A DNA stretch of 52,622 bases from Lachnospiraceae bacterium UBA7729. GTDB taxonomy: Bacteria; Bacillota; Clostridia; Lachnospirales; Lachnospiraceae. The first letter of the stretch is position 1, and every line of letters starts with the position of its first letter. A program made the translations under genes and the position numbers. Of this stretch, positions 35,507 through 44,293 are shown piece by piece. The stretch lies in NCBI GenBank assembly GCA_002482005.1, contig DLFD01000025.1, forward strand, positions 1 through 52,622, written 5' to 3'. The notes under the pieces were generated by a model that did no database searches, was not told the origin of the DNA, and saw only the letters and a list, made by a program, of their open reading frames with translations.

Positions 35507-36243
35507 GTAAGACAAAGGAAATCACGAGAACCACAGGAGCGGTCCTGCTGGCAGTAGCATTTTTCTTCCTGCTGAACAAGGTATTCTCTTTCAATATGTT
35601 CGTATCGGGGGCGCTGGCAGTGGGAATGTATATAGGGGCGTATTTCCTTCTGAAGCCCTCCTCGAAGATCGGCAAAGTGGAAGTGGAAAAGCTGAAGGGA
35701 GGCGAAAACTCCCTGGAGCTTATGGAAGAAGCGAAGAAAGACATCCTTTCCATGGAGAAGAATATGCCTCTGATCAAGGATCCGGCTACGGCCGGGTATG
35801 TGTCGGGCCTGACCCGGACCGGGCGGAAGATCCTGGTCTATCTGACCGAACATCCGGACAGGATCGCCGATGCCCACCGCTTCTGCGACTACTATCTGGA
35901 CATGGCGGAAAAACTGACCGGCATCTACGTACAGATGCAGAAATTGGTGCCGGAAGAGGCGGCTGCCGGCGGAACATTTCCGGCAGGAGGAGCCGCCGGG
36001 GCAGCAGCCGGTGGAACATTTCCGGCAGGAGGAGCCGCCGGGGCAGCAGCCAGGTCTCCATTCGGAATGGAGATCGAGGAAAGTTCTCCGCAGAGCGTCA
36101 TGGTCAAGACAAGGGATGCGCTGAAGATCCTGAACACAGCCTTCGAGAATCAGCTGAATCGGCTGATGCAGGGTGACCTGATGGAAGTCGAGTCGGAGAT
36201 CGAGGTGCTGAGACATGTGATCAAGATGGAGGGGGACTCATGA
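35503..36243 (+). CDS. XpaC-like membrane protein
   Basis: A 246-residue protein of the XpaC/5-bromo-4-chloroindolyl phosphate hydrolysis family, usually linked to TelA-type toxic anion resistance. Two membrane helices (about 11-31 and 33-50) precede a helical cytoplasmic part with the conserved ISxMEKNMPLIKDP-like segment and YYLDMAEKLTGIYVQM. Between helices lies a Gly/Ala/Pro-rich linker made of a duplicated 14-residue unit. The start lies in the stop of the lipoprotein gene (ATGA-like overlap) and the end overlaps the next gene by 4 bases, so three genes are coupled. No telA neighbour is visible. Confidence 0.78.
   Translation: MSKTKEITRTTGAVLLAVAFFFLLNKVFSFNMFVSGALAVGMYIGAYFLLKPSSKIGKVEVEKLKGGENSLELMEEAKKDILSMEKNMPLIKDPATAGYVSGLTRTGRKILVYLTEHPDRIADAHRFCDYYLDMAEKLTGIYVQMQKLVPEEAAAGGTFPAGGAAGAAAGGTFPAGGAAGAAARSPFGMEIEESSPQSVMVKTRDALKILNTAFENQLNRLMQGDLMEVESEIEVLRHVIKMEGDS
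35965..36048 (+). repeat. 42-bp tandem duplication in XpaC-like gene
   Basis: Two adjacent 42-base units (35965-36006 and 36007-36048) differ at one base and encode a 14-residue Gly/Ala/Pro-rich repeat twice. Being in frame, it lengthens a flexible linker. The near identity marks a recent duplication. Confidence 0.85.
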
Positions 36244-37316
36244 AGGCAAAACTGATCGGACTGATCGTAGTCTGTGGCGTCATCGGGGTGGCAATCGGCT
36301 ATAAAACAAGCAGCGACCGGAATCGCCTGACTACTCTGAAGGGGTACGTCGGGGGCGAGAAGATCGGGTTCCTCGAGGATGAAGATGTGGCGAACATGCT
36401 GCAGAAAAAGTACCATCTGACCCTGGACTACTCCAAGGCGGGCTCACTCGATATGGTGACCGCCGACAAGGAAGGAAAGGATTTTCTGTGGCCGTCCAGC
36501 CAGACGGCACTGGAACTCTACAAGCAGGAGGTCGGAAAACCGGTCCGCAGCGACACGATCTTCAACACTCCGATCGTCATCTACACCAGGAAGGCTGTCT
36601 CTGACGCCTTGAAGAAGGAAGGAGTCGTATCGGTCAGCGCAGGCCTCTCAGGCTCTGCGGATGTCTATACGGTCGATCTAGAGAAGCTGGTCGGCATGGT
36701 GGAAGACGGAACATCCTGGTCATCGGTCGGGCTTCCTCAGCTGTATGGCAATGTGACCGTCTCTTCGACAGACCCGACAAAGTCCAACTCAGGAAACATG
36801 TTTGCGGGACTACTCGCGAACACGCTGGCAGGCGGTGTCGCGACCGAAAGCAATATCGACGAATATCTGCCGGAAATCGAGTCGATCTTCGAGAAGTCAG
36901 GTTACATGGAATCGTCCTCGGCGGATATCTTCAGCGAGTTTCTGAAGATGGGCATGGGAGCCAAGCCGCTTGTTGTCGGTTATGAAAACCAGCTCCTCGA
37001 GTTCGCGTCCCAGCAGCCTTCAAAATGGGACAAGGTCAAGGATGATGTCGTGATGCTGTATCCGGTGCCGACCGTGTGGTCCTCCCATGTGCTGATTGCT
37101 CTGGATGATCAGGCATCCGGTGCGGTCGATGCTCTCCAGGATGAGGAGATCCAGGATCTGGCATGGAAGAAGCATGGATTCAGGACCGACGTCTCCGGAG
37201 GAAGCGCGGACCTGTCCGCTTACGATGGAATCGGGATCGAGGAGACCGTGACACAGGTAGGGCAGATGCCGAATTATAAGACGATGAAGAAGATCATAGA
37301 TTACCTGGACCAGTGA
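36240..37316 (+). CDS. Solute-binding-like membrane-anchored protein
   Basis: A 358-residue protein with an N-terminal membrane anchor (residues 4-20, no lipobox Cys) and a binding-protein-like body. Its segments parallel the preceding lipoprotein: HLTLDYSKAGSLDMVTADKE, TDPTKSNSGNMFAGLLANTL and VVMLYPVPTVWSSHVLIALD. In both, a 'Ser-Asn-Ser-Gly' loop sits at the likely ligand site. There is no permease or ATPase nearby, so it probably senses rather than imports. It starts 4 bases within the XpaC-like gene and closes the operon before a hairpin. Confidence 0.8.
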   Translation: MKAKLIGLIVVCGVIGVAIGYKTSSDRNRLTTLKGYVGGEKIGFLEDEDVANMLQKKYHLTLDYSKAGSLDMVTADKEGKDFLWPSSQTALELYKQEVGKPVRSDTIFNTPIVIYTRKAVSDALKKEGVVSVSAGLSGSADVYTVDLEKLVGMVEDGTSWSSVGLPQLYGNVTVSSTDPTKSNSGNMFAGLLANTLAGGVATESNIDEYLPEIESIFEKSGYMESSSADIFSEFLKMGMGAKPLVVGYENQLLEFASQQPSKWDKVKDDVVMLYPVPTVWSSHVLIALDDQASGAVDALQDEEIQDLAWKKHGFRTDVSGGSADLSAYDGIGIEETVTQVGQMPNYKTMKKIIDYLDQ

Positions 37317-37366
37317 TATGGACTAATACAGAAGCCTCGGGAAATATGATAGAAAAGACGAAAAAC

Positions 37367-37404
37367 GGCCAGACAAAGTGCAGTAAACACCTTGTCTGGC
37401 CTTT
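37367..37404. terminator. Hairpin terminator
   Basis: Ten-base stem ggccagacaa (37367-37376) with ttgtctggcc (37392-37401), a 15-nt loop, then ttt. On the opposite strand the stem is followed by GTTTTTC. It ends the three-gene operon 51 bases after its stop codon. Confidence 0.7.
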
Positions 37405-37675
37405 AACGTCCCATTCCGACAGCATACATATATGCTACCGCCAGACCGCGAACCAGCAGAGTGCCGGGACTTCCGCTGACGCATCGAAACGTATCCTGGA
37501 CATCATCAAGGAGGGGAAGCTGAGCGCAGACCAAGTCAGCCTGATCGCTCAGGCAATCAAGGACGGCTTTACAGCAGATGAACTGGAATACCTCTACTCC
37601 CTGACGATGGACAGCGACCAGATGACCCGGGAATTTGATCGGATCAGGAAAGAGAAGACAGATGGCAAAGGATAA
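37403..37675 (+). pseudogene. C-terminal remnant of unidentified protein
   Basis: The open frame from the terminator to 37675 encodes a helical segment (ASKRILDIIKEGKLSADQVS then LIAQAIKDGFTADELEYLYS) with clear coding character but no start and a terminator directly upstream. It seems the tail of a gene lost by deletion. It overlaps a second small remnant starting at 37662. Confidence 0.45.
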
Positions 37676-37790
37676 GGACATCAAGGGAAGAACTTGCAGA
37701 AAAGTACGGCATCACCGATGAAGGGGACATCGTATCGCTGACGGAACTGGAGATGCGGGAGGAAAGGACTTGGATACCTGGTCCCGGAAA
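37662..37790 (+). pseudogene. Frameshifted short remnant
   Basis: ATG GCA AAG at 37662 begins MAKDKDIK, then a frame change near 37684 continues as REELAEKYGITDEGD and IVSLTELEMREE. No match was recognised. It overlaps the preceding remnant's end, as genes in an operon would, so both may be parts of a lost mobile-element operon. Confidence 0.3.
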
Positions 37791-37823
37791 AATATCATTA
37801 CGATCTGTGGAGGAAACAGAAGA

Positions 37824-38777
37824 GTGGTAAAGAAGATTTTGAAAATAACAGGGATCATTGTTCTGATCATCATAGGGCTGATCTTTTTTGGGGTTGTGGT
37901 ATTGGGTTTGGCAGCCGGTTACAAGAATAAGCATTATTATGAGAATGCCACTCCAGCAGGAGAGATCGAGAAAAAATATACGACTATGGGACCTCTGGAA
38001 GTCACCTCATTTGAGCAGGCGGCAGACGGAGAGGACTTCAAAAAGTACAAAGTCTGGTATCCGTCAGAGATGAAAGACAGCGGGAAGCAATATCCTCTTG
38101 TCATTATGGTAAATGGTACCGGCGTCAAGGCATCCGCCTATATGGAAGTCTTTCAGCACCTGGCGTCCTGGGGTTTTATCGTGGCGGGGAATGAGGACGC
38201 GGCTTCTGGCAACGGAGTTTCATCCGCAAAGACATTGGATTTCATGCTTAAAGAAAACGAGTCGGAAGACAGTCCTTTTTATCGGCATGTAGACGCAGAG
38301 AATATCGGCATTGGCGGACATTCTCAGGGCGGCGCCGGCACAATCAATGCGGTTACTGACCAGAACAATGGAAGCAAGTACAAAGTCATGTGGACGGCAA
38401 GTGCTCCGCACCTGGAACTGGCAAAAGGCTTTAACTGGACCTATGATGTCAGCAAGGTCTCCATACCTTACATGATGGTCGCCGGCACCGGAATCGCGGA
38501 CGGAGGCGACGGCGTGGAAGGCAGTAAGAATGTCGGCATAGCCTCTTTGTTTTCCCTGCAGGAAAACTTTGATGCGATCCCGGATGGCGTGCCCAAGGTC
38601 ATGGCTCGGGAGAAGGGAAGGGATCACGGCGATATGCTGCGCTATGCGGATGGCTACATGACAGCCTGGTTCATGTATTATCTTCAGAATAATGAGGAAG
38701 CCGGCACTGCCTTCTTCGGAGAAAACGCCGAGATTCTTACGAACCCGAACTGGCAGGATGTACAGGTGCAAGAATAA
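37824..38777 (+). CDS. Membrane-anchored alpha/beta hydrolase
   Basis: A 317-residue alpha/beta hydrolase of the cutinase/PETase-like or chlorophyllase-like group. One membrane anchor lies at residues about 7-30. The nucleophile elbow GGHSQGGAG holds the catalytic Ser, preceded by the oxyanion strand YPLVIMVNGTG; a late His is in GRDHGDML, and an Asp is likely in MVAGTGIADGGDG. Start GTG at 37824 with a ggagg site was chosen over an ATG 18 codons upstream that lies in a remnant. It acts at the outer face of the membrane on an ester or lipid. Substrate unknown. Confidence 0.85.
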   Translation: MVKKILKITGIIVLIIIGLIFFGVVVLGLAAGYKNKHYYENATPAGEIEKKYTTMGPLEVTSFEQAADGEDFKKYKVWYPSEMKDSGKQYPLVIMVNGTGVKASAYMEVFQHLASWGFIVAGNEDAASGNGVSSAKTLDFMLKENESEDSPFYRHVDAENIGIGGHSQGGAGTINAVTDQNNGSKYKVMWTASAPHLELAKGFNWTYDVSKVSIPYMMVAGTGIADGGDGVEGSKNVGIASLFSLQENFDAIPDGVPKVMAREKGRDHGDMLRYADGYMTAWFMYYLQNNEEAGTAFFGENAEILTNPNWQDVQVQE

Positions 38778-38895
38778 TAATCTGTGTCAATCAGGCAGCA
38801 GGATGCTGCCATATTTGTTCGAAGGAATCTGAGCACAGCATCATCAATACAGGCGATGATCACAGACATAAAGGAATTCGCTGAGGATAAAGAGT

Positions 38896-38991
38896 ATGGA
38901 TGCAATCGAGTGTATCAAGACAAGAAGAAGCGTACGGAAGTATCTGAATCAGGATATCGACCGGGAGAACATTTTCATGAGGGTGAATTAA
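38896..38991 (+). pseudogene. Nitroreductase N-terminal fragment
   Basis: A 31-codon frame begins MDAIECIKTRRSVRKYL, the standard opening of nitroreductase-family flavoproteins (two Arg contact FMN phosphate), then ends in a TAA after IFMRVN. The other 140 residues are absent. Its stop lies two bases before the HD hydrolase ATG, so a deletion joined the two genes. Confidence 0.65.
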
Positions 38992-38992
38992 G

Positions 38993-39436
38993 ATGACGGA
39001 CCAGGCTGACTGCATCACAACATACTGTGGAATCCATATGAATCCGCTCGACCCCAAGCCGGAAGATTTCCGAATTGGGGACATTGCGCATGCCCTGCCG
39101 ATGATTTGCCGCGGAAATGGTCATGTGAAGACTTTTTTCTCCGTTGGGCAGCATTGCATCAACTGCGCGAGGGAAGCGGAAGCCTTGTCTCTCCCGAACC
39201 GGATGGTTCTTGCCTGTCTGCTCCATGATGCCTCCGAATGCTATATGTCGGATGTCCCGAGACCTTTCAAGAGAAACCTTCCAGAATACCGGGAAGCGGA
39301 AGACCATCTGCTTTCCGTCCTGTATACAAAGTTTCTGGGCTCTGATCTGACAGAGCAGGAGTACCGGAAGATGAAGCAGATCGATAACGCCATGCTCTGG
39401 TACGACATGCATGAACTATTGAATGAGAATATCTGA
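38993..39436 (+). CDS. HD-domain hydrolase, YfbR-like, possibly shortened
   Basis: A 147-residue HD phosphohydrolase of the YfbR/5'-nucleotidase-like group. Ligands are in FFSVGQHCINC (first His), ACLLHDASECYMSDVPRP (His-Asp doublet and the helix that follows) and IDNAMLWYDMHELL (late acidic residue). The family is usually 170-210 residues, so the end may be missing. It starts two bases after a nitroreductase fragment, with gagggtg as ribosome site. It matches the relic at 7858. Possible substrates are deoxynucleoside monophosphates. Confidence 0.75.
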   Translation: MTDQADCITTYCGIHMNPLDPKPEDFRIGDIAHALPMICRGNGHVKTFFSVGQHCINCAREAEALSLPNRMVLACLLHDASECYMSDVPRPFKRNLPEYREAEDHLLSVLYTKFLGSDLTEQEYRKMKQIDNAMLWYDMHELLNENI

Positions 39437-39464
39437 ACATTTTCCGGGCGAGGAAACGTAATCT

Positions 39465-39745
39465 ATGAAAATAAGAGTGGCCAATAGCAAAGAGAAAAAA
39501 TCAATACGGGATTTTTACAACAGCATCATTGTCAGAAATGCCGGCACCATCCATGATATTGGGTGGAAAGTTGATCAGTATCCATCTGAGGAAGTATTAC
39601 AGCAGGCTTAGGATAATGGAAATCTTTATGTGGGTGAGAATAATAGCAGATATGTATCTGTTATGATCCTCAATGGTAACTTCTGCCCTGAGTATGATGC
39701 AGTACACTGGAGTGTGCCCTGTAAGAAAAATGAAGTGAAACTTCA
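39465..39745 (+). pseudogene. GNAT acetyltransferase with nonsense codon
   Basis: An ATG with a cgaggaaac site starts a GNAT N-terminus (SIRDFYNSIIVRNAGTIHDI, WKVDQYPSEEVLQQA) that is stopped by TAG at 39609-39611 and continues in frame as DNGNLYVGENNSRYVSVMIL and PEYDAVHW. The acetyl-CoA site region is absent since a foreign fragment follows. It is a dead N-terminal half. Confidence 0.7.
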
Positions 39746-39753
39746 GAAGAAGG

Positions 39754-39940
39754 GTGCAGCATCTGGGCGGTAACCGGCTGCGGCTAATGACCATGGTTAT
39801 TGAGCATGGCTATACAGATCCGCGGTGGGCGACCGCCAGACAGTATTCGGAGAAGGGTTACTACATAAGGAAAGGTGAACATGGAGTCCTGTGCGAGAAA
39901 TGGATCTTCGAGAAACAGAAGAAGGTAAATATAAGACTTA
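39754..39940 (+). pseudogene. ArdC/DUF1738-like N-terminal fragment
   Basis: The frame reads MTMVIEHGYTDPRWATARQY, then YIRKGEHGVLCEKWIF, matching the N-terminal single-stranded-DNA binding domain of ArdC-like antirestriction proteins of plasmids and conjugative elements ('GYxDPRWxTxxQ' and 'KGExGxxVxxW'). Only about 50 residues remain before the sequence passes into an integrase fragment. It marks a lost mobile element. Confidence 0.65.
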
Positions 39941-40349
39941 TTTCCCAAAGGCCACAACTCCTGCAGCTATCCGTAAAGAAGTAGAGCTCGCGGCAGCTGA
40001 ATTTGAAGAGCTGGTAAAATCCGGGAAGCATTATGACGGGGAGAATATTAAGTTTGCGGACTTAAAAGGACGTCCCATCTATCCGGACTCCGTCGGCCAT
40101 AAGTTTCATGAGATCATTCAAGCATATAACGAGGAGCATCATGGAAATATCCCGGACATCAATTTTCATGGAACCCGTCATACTTCTGCGACTCTGCTGA
40201 TCTCAGAAGGGTTGGATGTCGTCGAAGTCAGCCATCGCCTCGGGCACTCGAAAACCTCCACCACAGAAGATATCTACGCTCACCAGCTCGAGAAGGTGGA
40301 CGAGCATGCAGCAGCCGTGCTGGATTCGATCCTGAATAAGAGCAGGTGA
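39921..40349 (+). pseudogene. Tyrosine recombinase C-terminal fragment
   Basis: About 140 codons carry the C-terminal catalytic box of phage/ICE integrases: HGTRHTSATLLISEGLD (His-x-x-Arg), SHRLGHSKTSTTEDIYAHQL with the second His and the nucleophile Tyr. The N-terminal arm- and core-binding parts and the first catalytic Arg are missing. The start reads out of the ArdC-like fragment in another frame. Non-functional alone. Confidence 0.75.
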
Positions 40350-40456
40350 CAAAAAGACCAGTCAGTGGGAAACCACTGGCCGGGTAATAGACTATAAGCC
40401 AAATAAAACCGCCCATGTTTACATGGGAAGTGCGATATCCGTAATGGCCGCTGGTA

Positions 40457-40732
40457 TCATTCGTCTATGTAATGCAGTTTTTTCTGATACATCTTCCAAA
40501 AAGATTCATATTCCTCTACGGATGCCTGCATGACCGCGAGAATGTGGCGAAGGATCCTTGGTGGAACATGGCTGTTATTGTTTGCAAGCCTGAAAGAATG
40601 GTTCTTCAGAACCCAGATTTTCGTTGCATTCTCTGCAGGTTTTCCTTCCGCAATATGAAAATGAATTGGCTCGGCACCTTCATTGGTCCAGAAGAATACA
40701 TACCATCCGCTGTATCTAACATATACTGGCAT
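40457..40732 (-). CDS. DUF4160-family protein
   Basis: A 91-residue protein of DUF4160: MPVYVRYSGWYVFFW, a central HFHIAEGKPAENATKIW strand pair and a helical end. DUF4160 genes usually sit beside a second small gene, often thought to be a toxin-antitoxin-like pair. Here the upstream gene overlaps its start by one base (TGATG), so they are cotranscribed. The stop lies 15 bases from the open end. Biochemical function is unknown. Confidence 0.72.
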   Translation of the reverse strand: MPVYVRYSGWYVFFWTNEGAEPIHFHIAEGKPAENATKIWVLKNHSFRLANNNSHVPPRILRHILAVMQASVEEYESFWKMYQKKLHYIDE

Positions 40733-40977
40733 CAGACAGCATCCTCCATCTGGTCAAGTGACCGGAAATAGCATACGGTCGGATAAATGGTTTGGAAATC
40801 TTTCAGAAATTTCTGGGTTTTCGCAGGGTCATCTTCAAAATTACTGTGAAGGATTGTGCCGTTATTTGAAATTAAGATAGCCTTGGCGCTATCAATCTCT
40901 TCAAAAGCAACGTCTTCATCCGAGTATGTGATCATAACCCCGTTTTTCTCACAGTATTCGTGTCTCATACCTCTCAT
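40732..40977 (-). CDS. Small partner of DUF4160 gene
   Basis: An 81-residue acidic protein (MITYSDEDVAFEEIDSAKAI, FEDDPAKTQKFLKDFQTIYP) placed immediately before the DUF4160 gene with overlapping stop and start. It does not show the DUF2442 pattern that often partners DUF4160. The start is uncertain: three in-register ATGs lie in a tatgagg repeat (40968-40985). The first codons overlap the opposite-strand transposase frame. Confidence 0.55.
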   Translation of the reverse strand: MRGMRHEYCEKNGVMITYSDEDVAFEEIDSAKAILISNNGTILHSNFEDDPAKTQKFLKDFQTIYPTVCYFRSLDQMEDAV

Positions 40978-42555
40978 ACCTCATATATCGGGAATGATAG
41001 AAATCTATTATCGGAAATACCTCATTATATTTTAGCATACTTAGGATGGTCTGACAGAATGATTTCGGACATCAATTGTCGCACGATCGGAAAAGCATCC
41101 GGGATCGACGATGCGGTTTATGCCCACACAGATATCGGCACTGCGCAGAAGATCATCTCGCTGGCGAGATACCTGTTCTGCACCGATGGTCAGAGCCTTC
41201 CCGGAATCGCTGCCTGGCAATATACCCACCCACTTCCCTATAAAGAAGGAATCAGCGAAGATACCTATCATCGTTTGTTCGCCGAGATCGGTCTGGACGA
41301 AAGTCTCCAGCAGAACTTCTTCCGGGACAGATATGAGGCAGTCGGAGCATCCGCCGGTATCGCATATGATTCCACGACATACTCCACCTATTCGGAAGAT
41401 CAGAACGAGTCGCGTTACGGATTCAATAAAGCGGTCGACGGGCTTAAGACTATTAAATATCTCGCCCTGTATTCGCTGGAGTCCAGGCAGCCGATCGCAT
41501 TCACCAAACAGGATGGCAATCTCCCTGATGTGGTCACTGTTGGCAATGCCCTGCAGCAACTGTTATCTATCGGCGTAAAAAGTGCAGAAGTCATCACGGA
41601 GAATGGTTACTATTCTGAGTCAAACCTCTCGGAACTGTTCCACAGGCACTTTGACTTTATCACGCTTTCAAAGCCGAACATCAAATGGATCCGGCCGGAG
41701 ATCGATTGTCATGCTTCCGAGTTGGAACGGCTCTCCAGTGTCTGCCCTTATGACCATAAGACGCATGGCATAACGGTCATGACGATGCACAAGTTTACGC
41801 GGGTACGCGAACGGGCCAGTAAAAAGTCCGGCCTTTCACGTGGTGACGAAGAGACCTTTTCCCAGAGGATGTATATCCATATCTTCTTCAACGCGGAGCG
41901 TAAAGTCGACGAGGACCATTGCTTTGAGAAAGAGCTTCTCACACTAAAGGGTTCCATCGAAAGCGGTGCTGCGGTGTCTGATTTCAACGACACTGCACAG
42001 AAGAAGATCGCTAAATATCTGATCCTGCGGACCTGGGGCAGCAAGACTACTGTATCGTTCAATGAAAAAGCCTGTGCAGCCGCGAAGAAGTACCATGGTT
42101 ACTTCGTTCTGATAGCCAGCAGAGAGAAGGATACTTTCGAAGCTCTCCGCAAATATCGCAAGCGCGAGCACATCGAAGACTATTTCCGCTCCTCGAAGCA
42201 GCATGCAGACAGTATGCGCGTAAGGGTCTGGGATCCGGATACGCTGCGCGGACGGATGTTCGTACAGTTTGTTGCCCTCTGTTACTACGAGTATCTAAGC
42301 GAACAGGTTCGGCAGATGAAGAAGACCCTGGGAATTCCGAATGGAGATCCGCTTCATGACCTGAAAAAGAACCTGGATCTTGAATCCAAACTGAAGTCCT
42401 GGCTGGACAACACTCCGCTCTACCTTCAGATGCAGTGGTTCGATGTCATTGAAACTGTTGAGATTTCCTCCGCGTTACGAACGAGGCGATTTTCAACAGA
42501 GGCAACCCTACGCGATCAGCTATATTTTGAACGACTCGGCGTGCAGAGCACATGA
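40960..42555 (+). mobile_element. IS1634/IS4-type transposase, probably 5'-truncated
   Basis: A 531-codon frame of a DDE transposase in the IS1634 group. Visible are IAYDSTTYSTYSE (first Asp), VITENGYYSESNLSELF where the second catalytic residue reads Glu instead of Asp, and KREHIEDYFRSSKQHADSMR with the YREK-like Glu. The first 30 residues lack the usual N-terminal domain and overlap an unrelated gene, so the true N-terminus is lost. No terminal inverted repeats or target duplication were found. The right end abuts a broken metG, so insertion or recombination here cut that gene. Confidence 0.75.
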
Positions 42556-42583
42556 TATTGAGTATATAAAATCATACTTTTAG

Positions 42584-44087
42584 GATCCGAAGCACGTCGT
42601 GTACGTGTGGCTGGATGTGCTGACCAACTATATTACCTTCGCGGGGTATGACGTGGACGGCAGCAGCGACGACTATAAGAAGTACTGGCCCGCCGACCTT
42701 CACCTGATCGGCAAGGATATCATCCGCTTCCATACCATCTACTGGCCAATCTTCCTGATGACCCTCGGAGAACCTCTTCCGAAGCAGGTCTTCGGACACC
42801 TGTGGTTGCTCATGGGTGATGGCAAGATGTCTAAGTCCAAGGGCAATGTCCTCTACGCGGACGAACTGGTGGAGTTCTTCGAAGTCGACGCGGTCCGTTA
42901 CTTTGTCCTTCATGAGATGCCTTTTGAGAATGATGGTGTCATCACCTGGGAGCTGATGGTCGAGAGACTGAACTCCGACCTTGCCAATACACTGGGAAAT
43001 CTGGTCAAGAGAACGATCACCATGACCAACAAGTACTTCGCCGGAATCGTGACGAAGAGCGGATGCACCACCGGAGGTATCGTGGACGTGACGGCGGAAG
43101 GTGGGGCAAAGACGGCGGAAGAACTGGATGCCGATCTTAAGAAAGTGGTCCTTGATACGGTAAAGACAGTTCAGGCGAGGATGAACCAGCTTCGTGTCAC
43201 GGACTCCATTACTGAGATCTTCAATCTCTTCAAGAGTTGGAACAAATACATCGACGAGACTGCGCCGTGGGTCCTTGCCAAGAGCGACTGGACAAAGGCG
43301 AGGCTTCAGGAGGTCCTGTACAATCTGACCGAAGCGATCGCCATCGGAGCAGAACTGCTGGAGCCCTATATGCCTGAGACAAGCGCGAAGATCCTGACTC
43401 AGCTGAGCACGGAAAAGCGCGGACTGGACAAGATGGATCAGTTCGGACTGTATTCGTCCGGAAATATGGTCACGGAGAACCCGGAGACCCTGTTCCAGAG
43501 ATAGGACCTTGCAGAAGTCATGAAGGAAGTCGAGAAGAGACATCCAAACATGGCGAAGGCTGAGGCGGAAGCGGAAGAGGCTGCAAAGAAGAACAGCCAG
43601 AAAGAAGATCTGAAGGAAGAAGGCCTGAGAGAAACTTCAGGCAAGAATGGTCAGACGGATGAGAAGCTGACGGAAGGCGGATCTGCCGCGGCAGCACCCG
43701 CAGAGGGTGCAGACGATACGAACAGCGCAGATGGCGTCATGGACATAGAACCTGCGGAGGAAGTCACAATAGACGACTTCGCGAAGCTGCAGATTCAGGT
43801 AGGGGAGATCGTCTCCTGCGAGGAAGTGAAGAAGAGCAAGAAACTTCTCTGCTTCCAGGTGAAGGTCAGGTCAAGGACCCGCCAGATCGTGTCCGGCATC
43901 AAGAAATGGTACAGACCTGAGGAGATGCCCGGCAAGAAGGCCCTGGTTATCACCAACCTCAAGCCGGCAAAGCTGGCAGGCCTTCTGTCTGTCGGAGGGT
44001 ATGATCCTCTGTGCGAAGGACGATGCGGGGAATCTGGTCCTGGTCAGCCCGGAGAAGCCGGTCAAGGTAGGGTCGCAGGTACGGTAA
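42584..44087 (+). pseudogene. metG: Methionyl-tRNA synthetase remnant
   Basis: The C-terminal two thirds of methionyl-tRNA synthetase. Present are the catalytic-domain end with GDGKMSKSKGNVLY (KMSKS loop), the helical anticodon-binding domain (SITEIFNLFKSWNKYIDETA), an Ala/Glu/Lys-rich linker and the C-terminal tRNA-binding OB domain (IQVGEIVSCEEVKKSKKLLC). Missing is the N-terminal Rossmann half with HIGH. An in-frame TAG lies at 43502-43504, and a frameshift near 44000 precedes the last 28 residues (MILCAKDDAGNLVLVS). A working copy must exist elsewhere. Triply broken, so clearly dead. Confidence 0.88.
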
Positions 44088-44108
44088 AACCTGAGCTGCA
44101 TCAGTTTG

Positions 44109-44168
44109 AAAAAAGCCTTCAGAGCGTCAGCTGTAACATCGGCCGGCCGCTTCGGAGGCTTTTTCGAT
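44109..44168 (+). terminator. Terminator of the metG remnant
   Basis: Ten-base stem aaaagccttc (44111-44120) and ggaggctttt (44154-44163) with one G-T pair, a 33-nt loop with its own ggccggcc palindrome, then ttttcgattttt. It lies 22 bases after the metG stop, the native terminator position. Confidence 0.7.
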
Positions 44169-44293
44169 TTTTAAAGTTGACGGCTGGGCACAATCATACA
44201 GACTTTTACTGATACAAGACATGAGTCTAATACAAGTCTCAAATATCTCAGAAAGCTTGATTAGCATCTGTGGGCAGTCCGCCACCATTAAGA

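Noticed and set aside
40900..42600. Complete IS with terminal inverted repeats
   Set aside because: No matching inverted ends or target duplication were found on either side of the transposase frame.
42572..43543. Long minus-strand frame of 323 codons
   Set aside because: It is wholly antisense to the metG remnant, whose domains and KMSKS motif are clear; the minus frame has no known motif.
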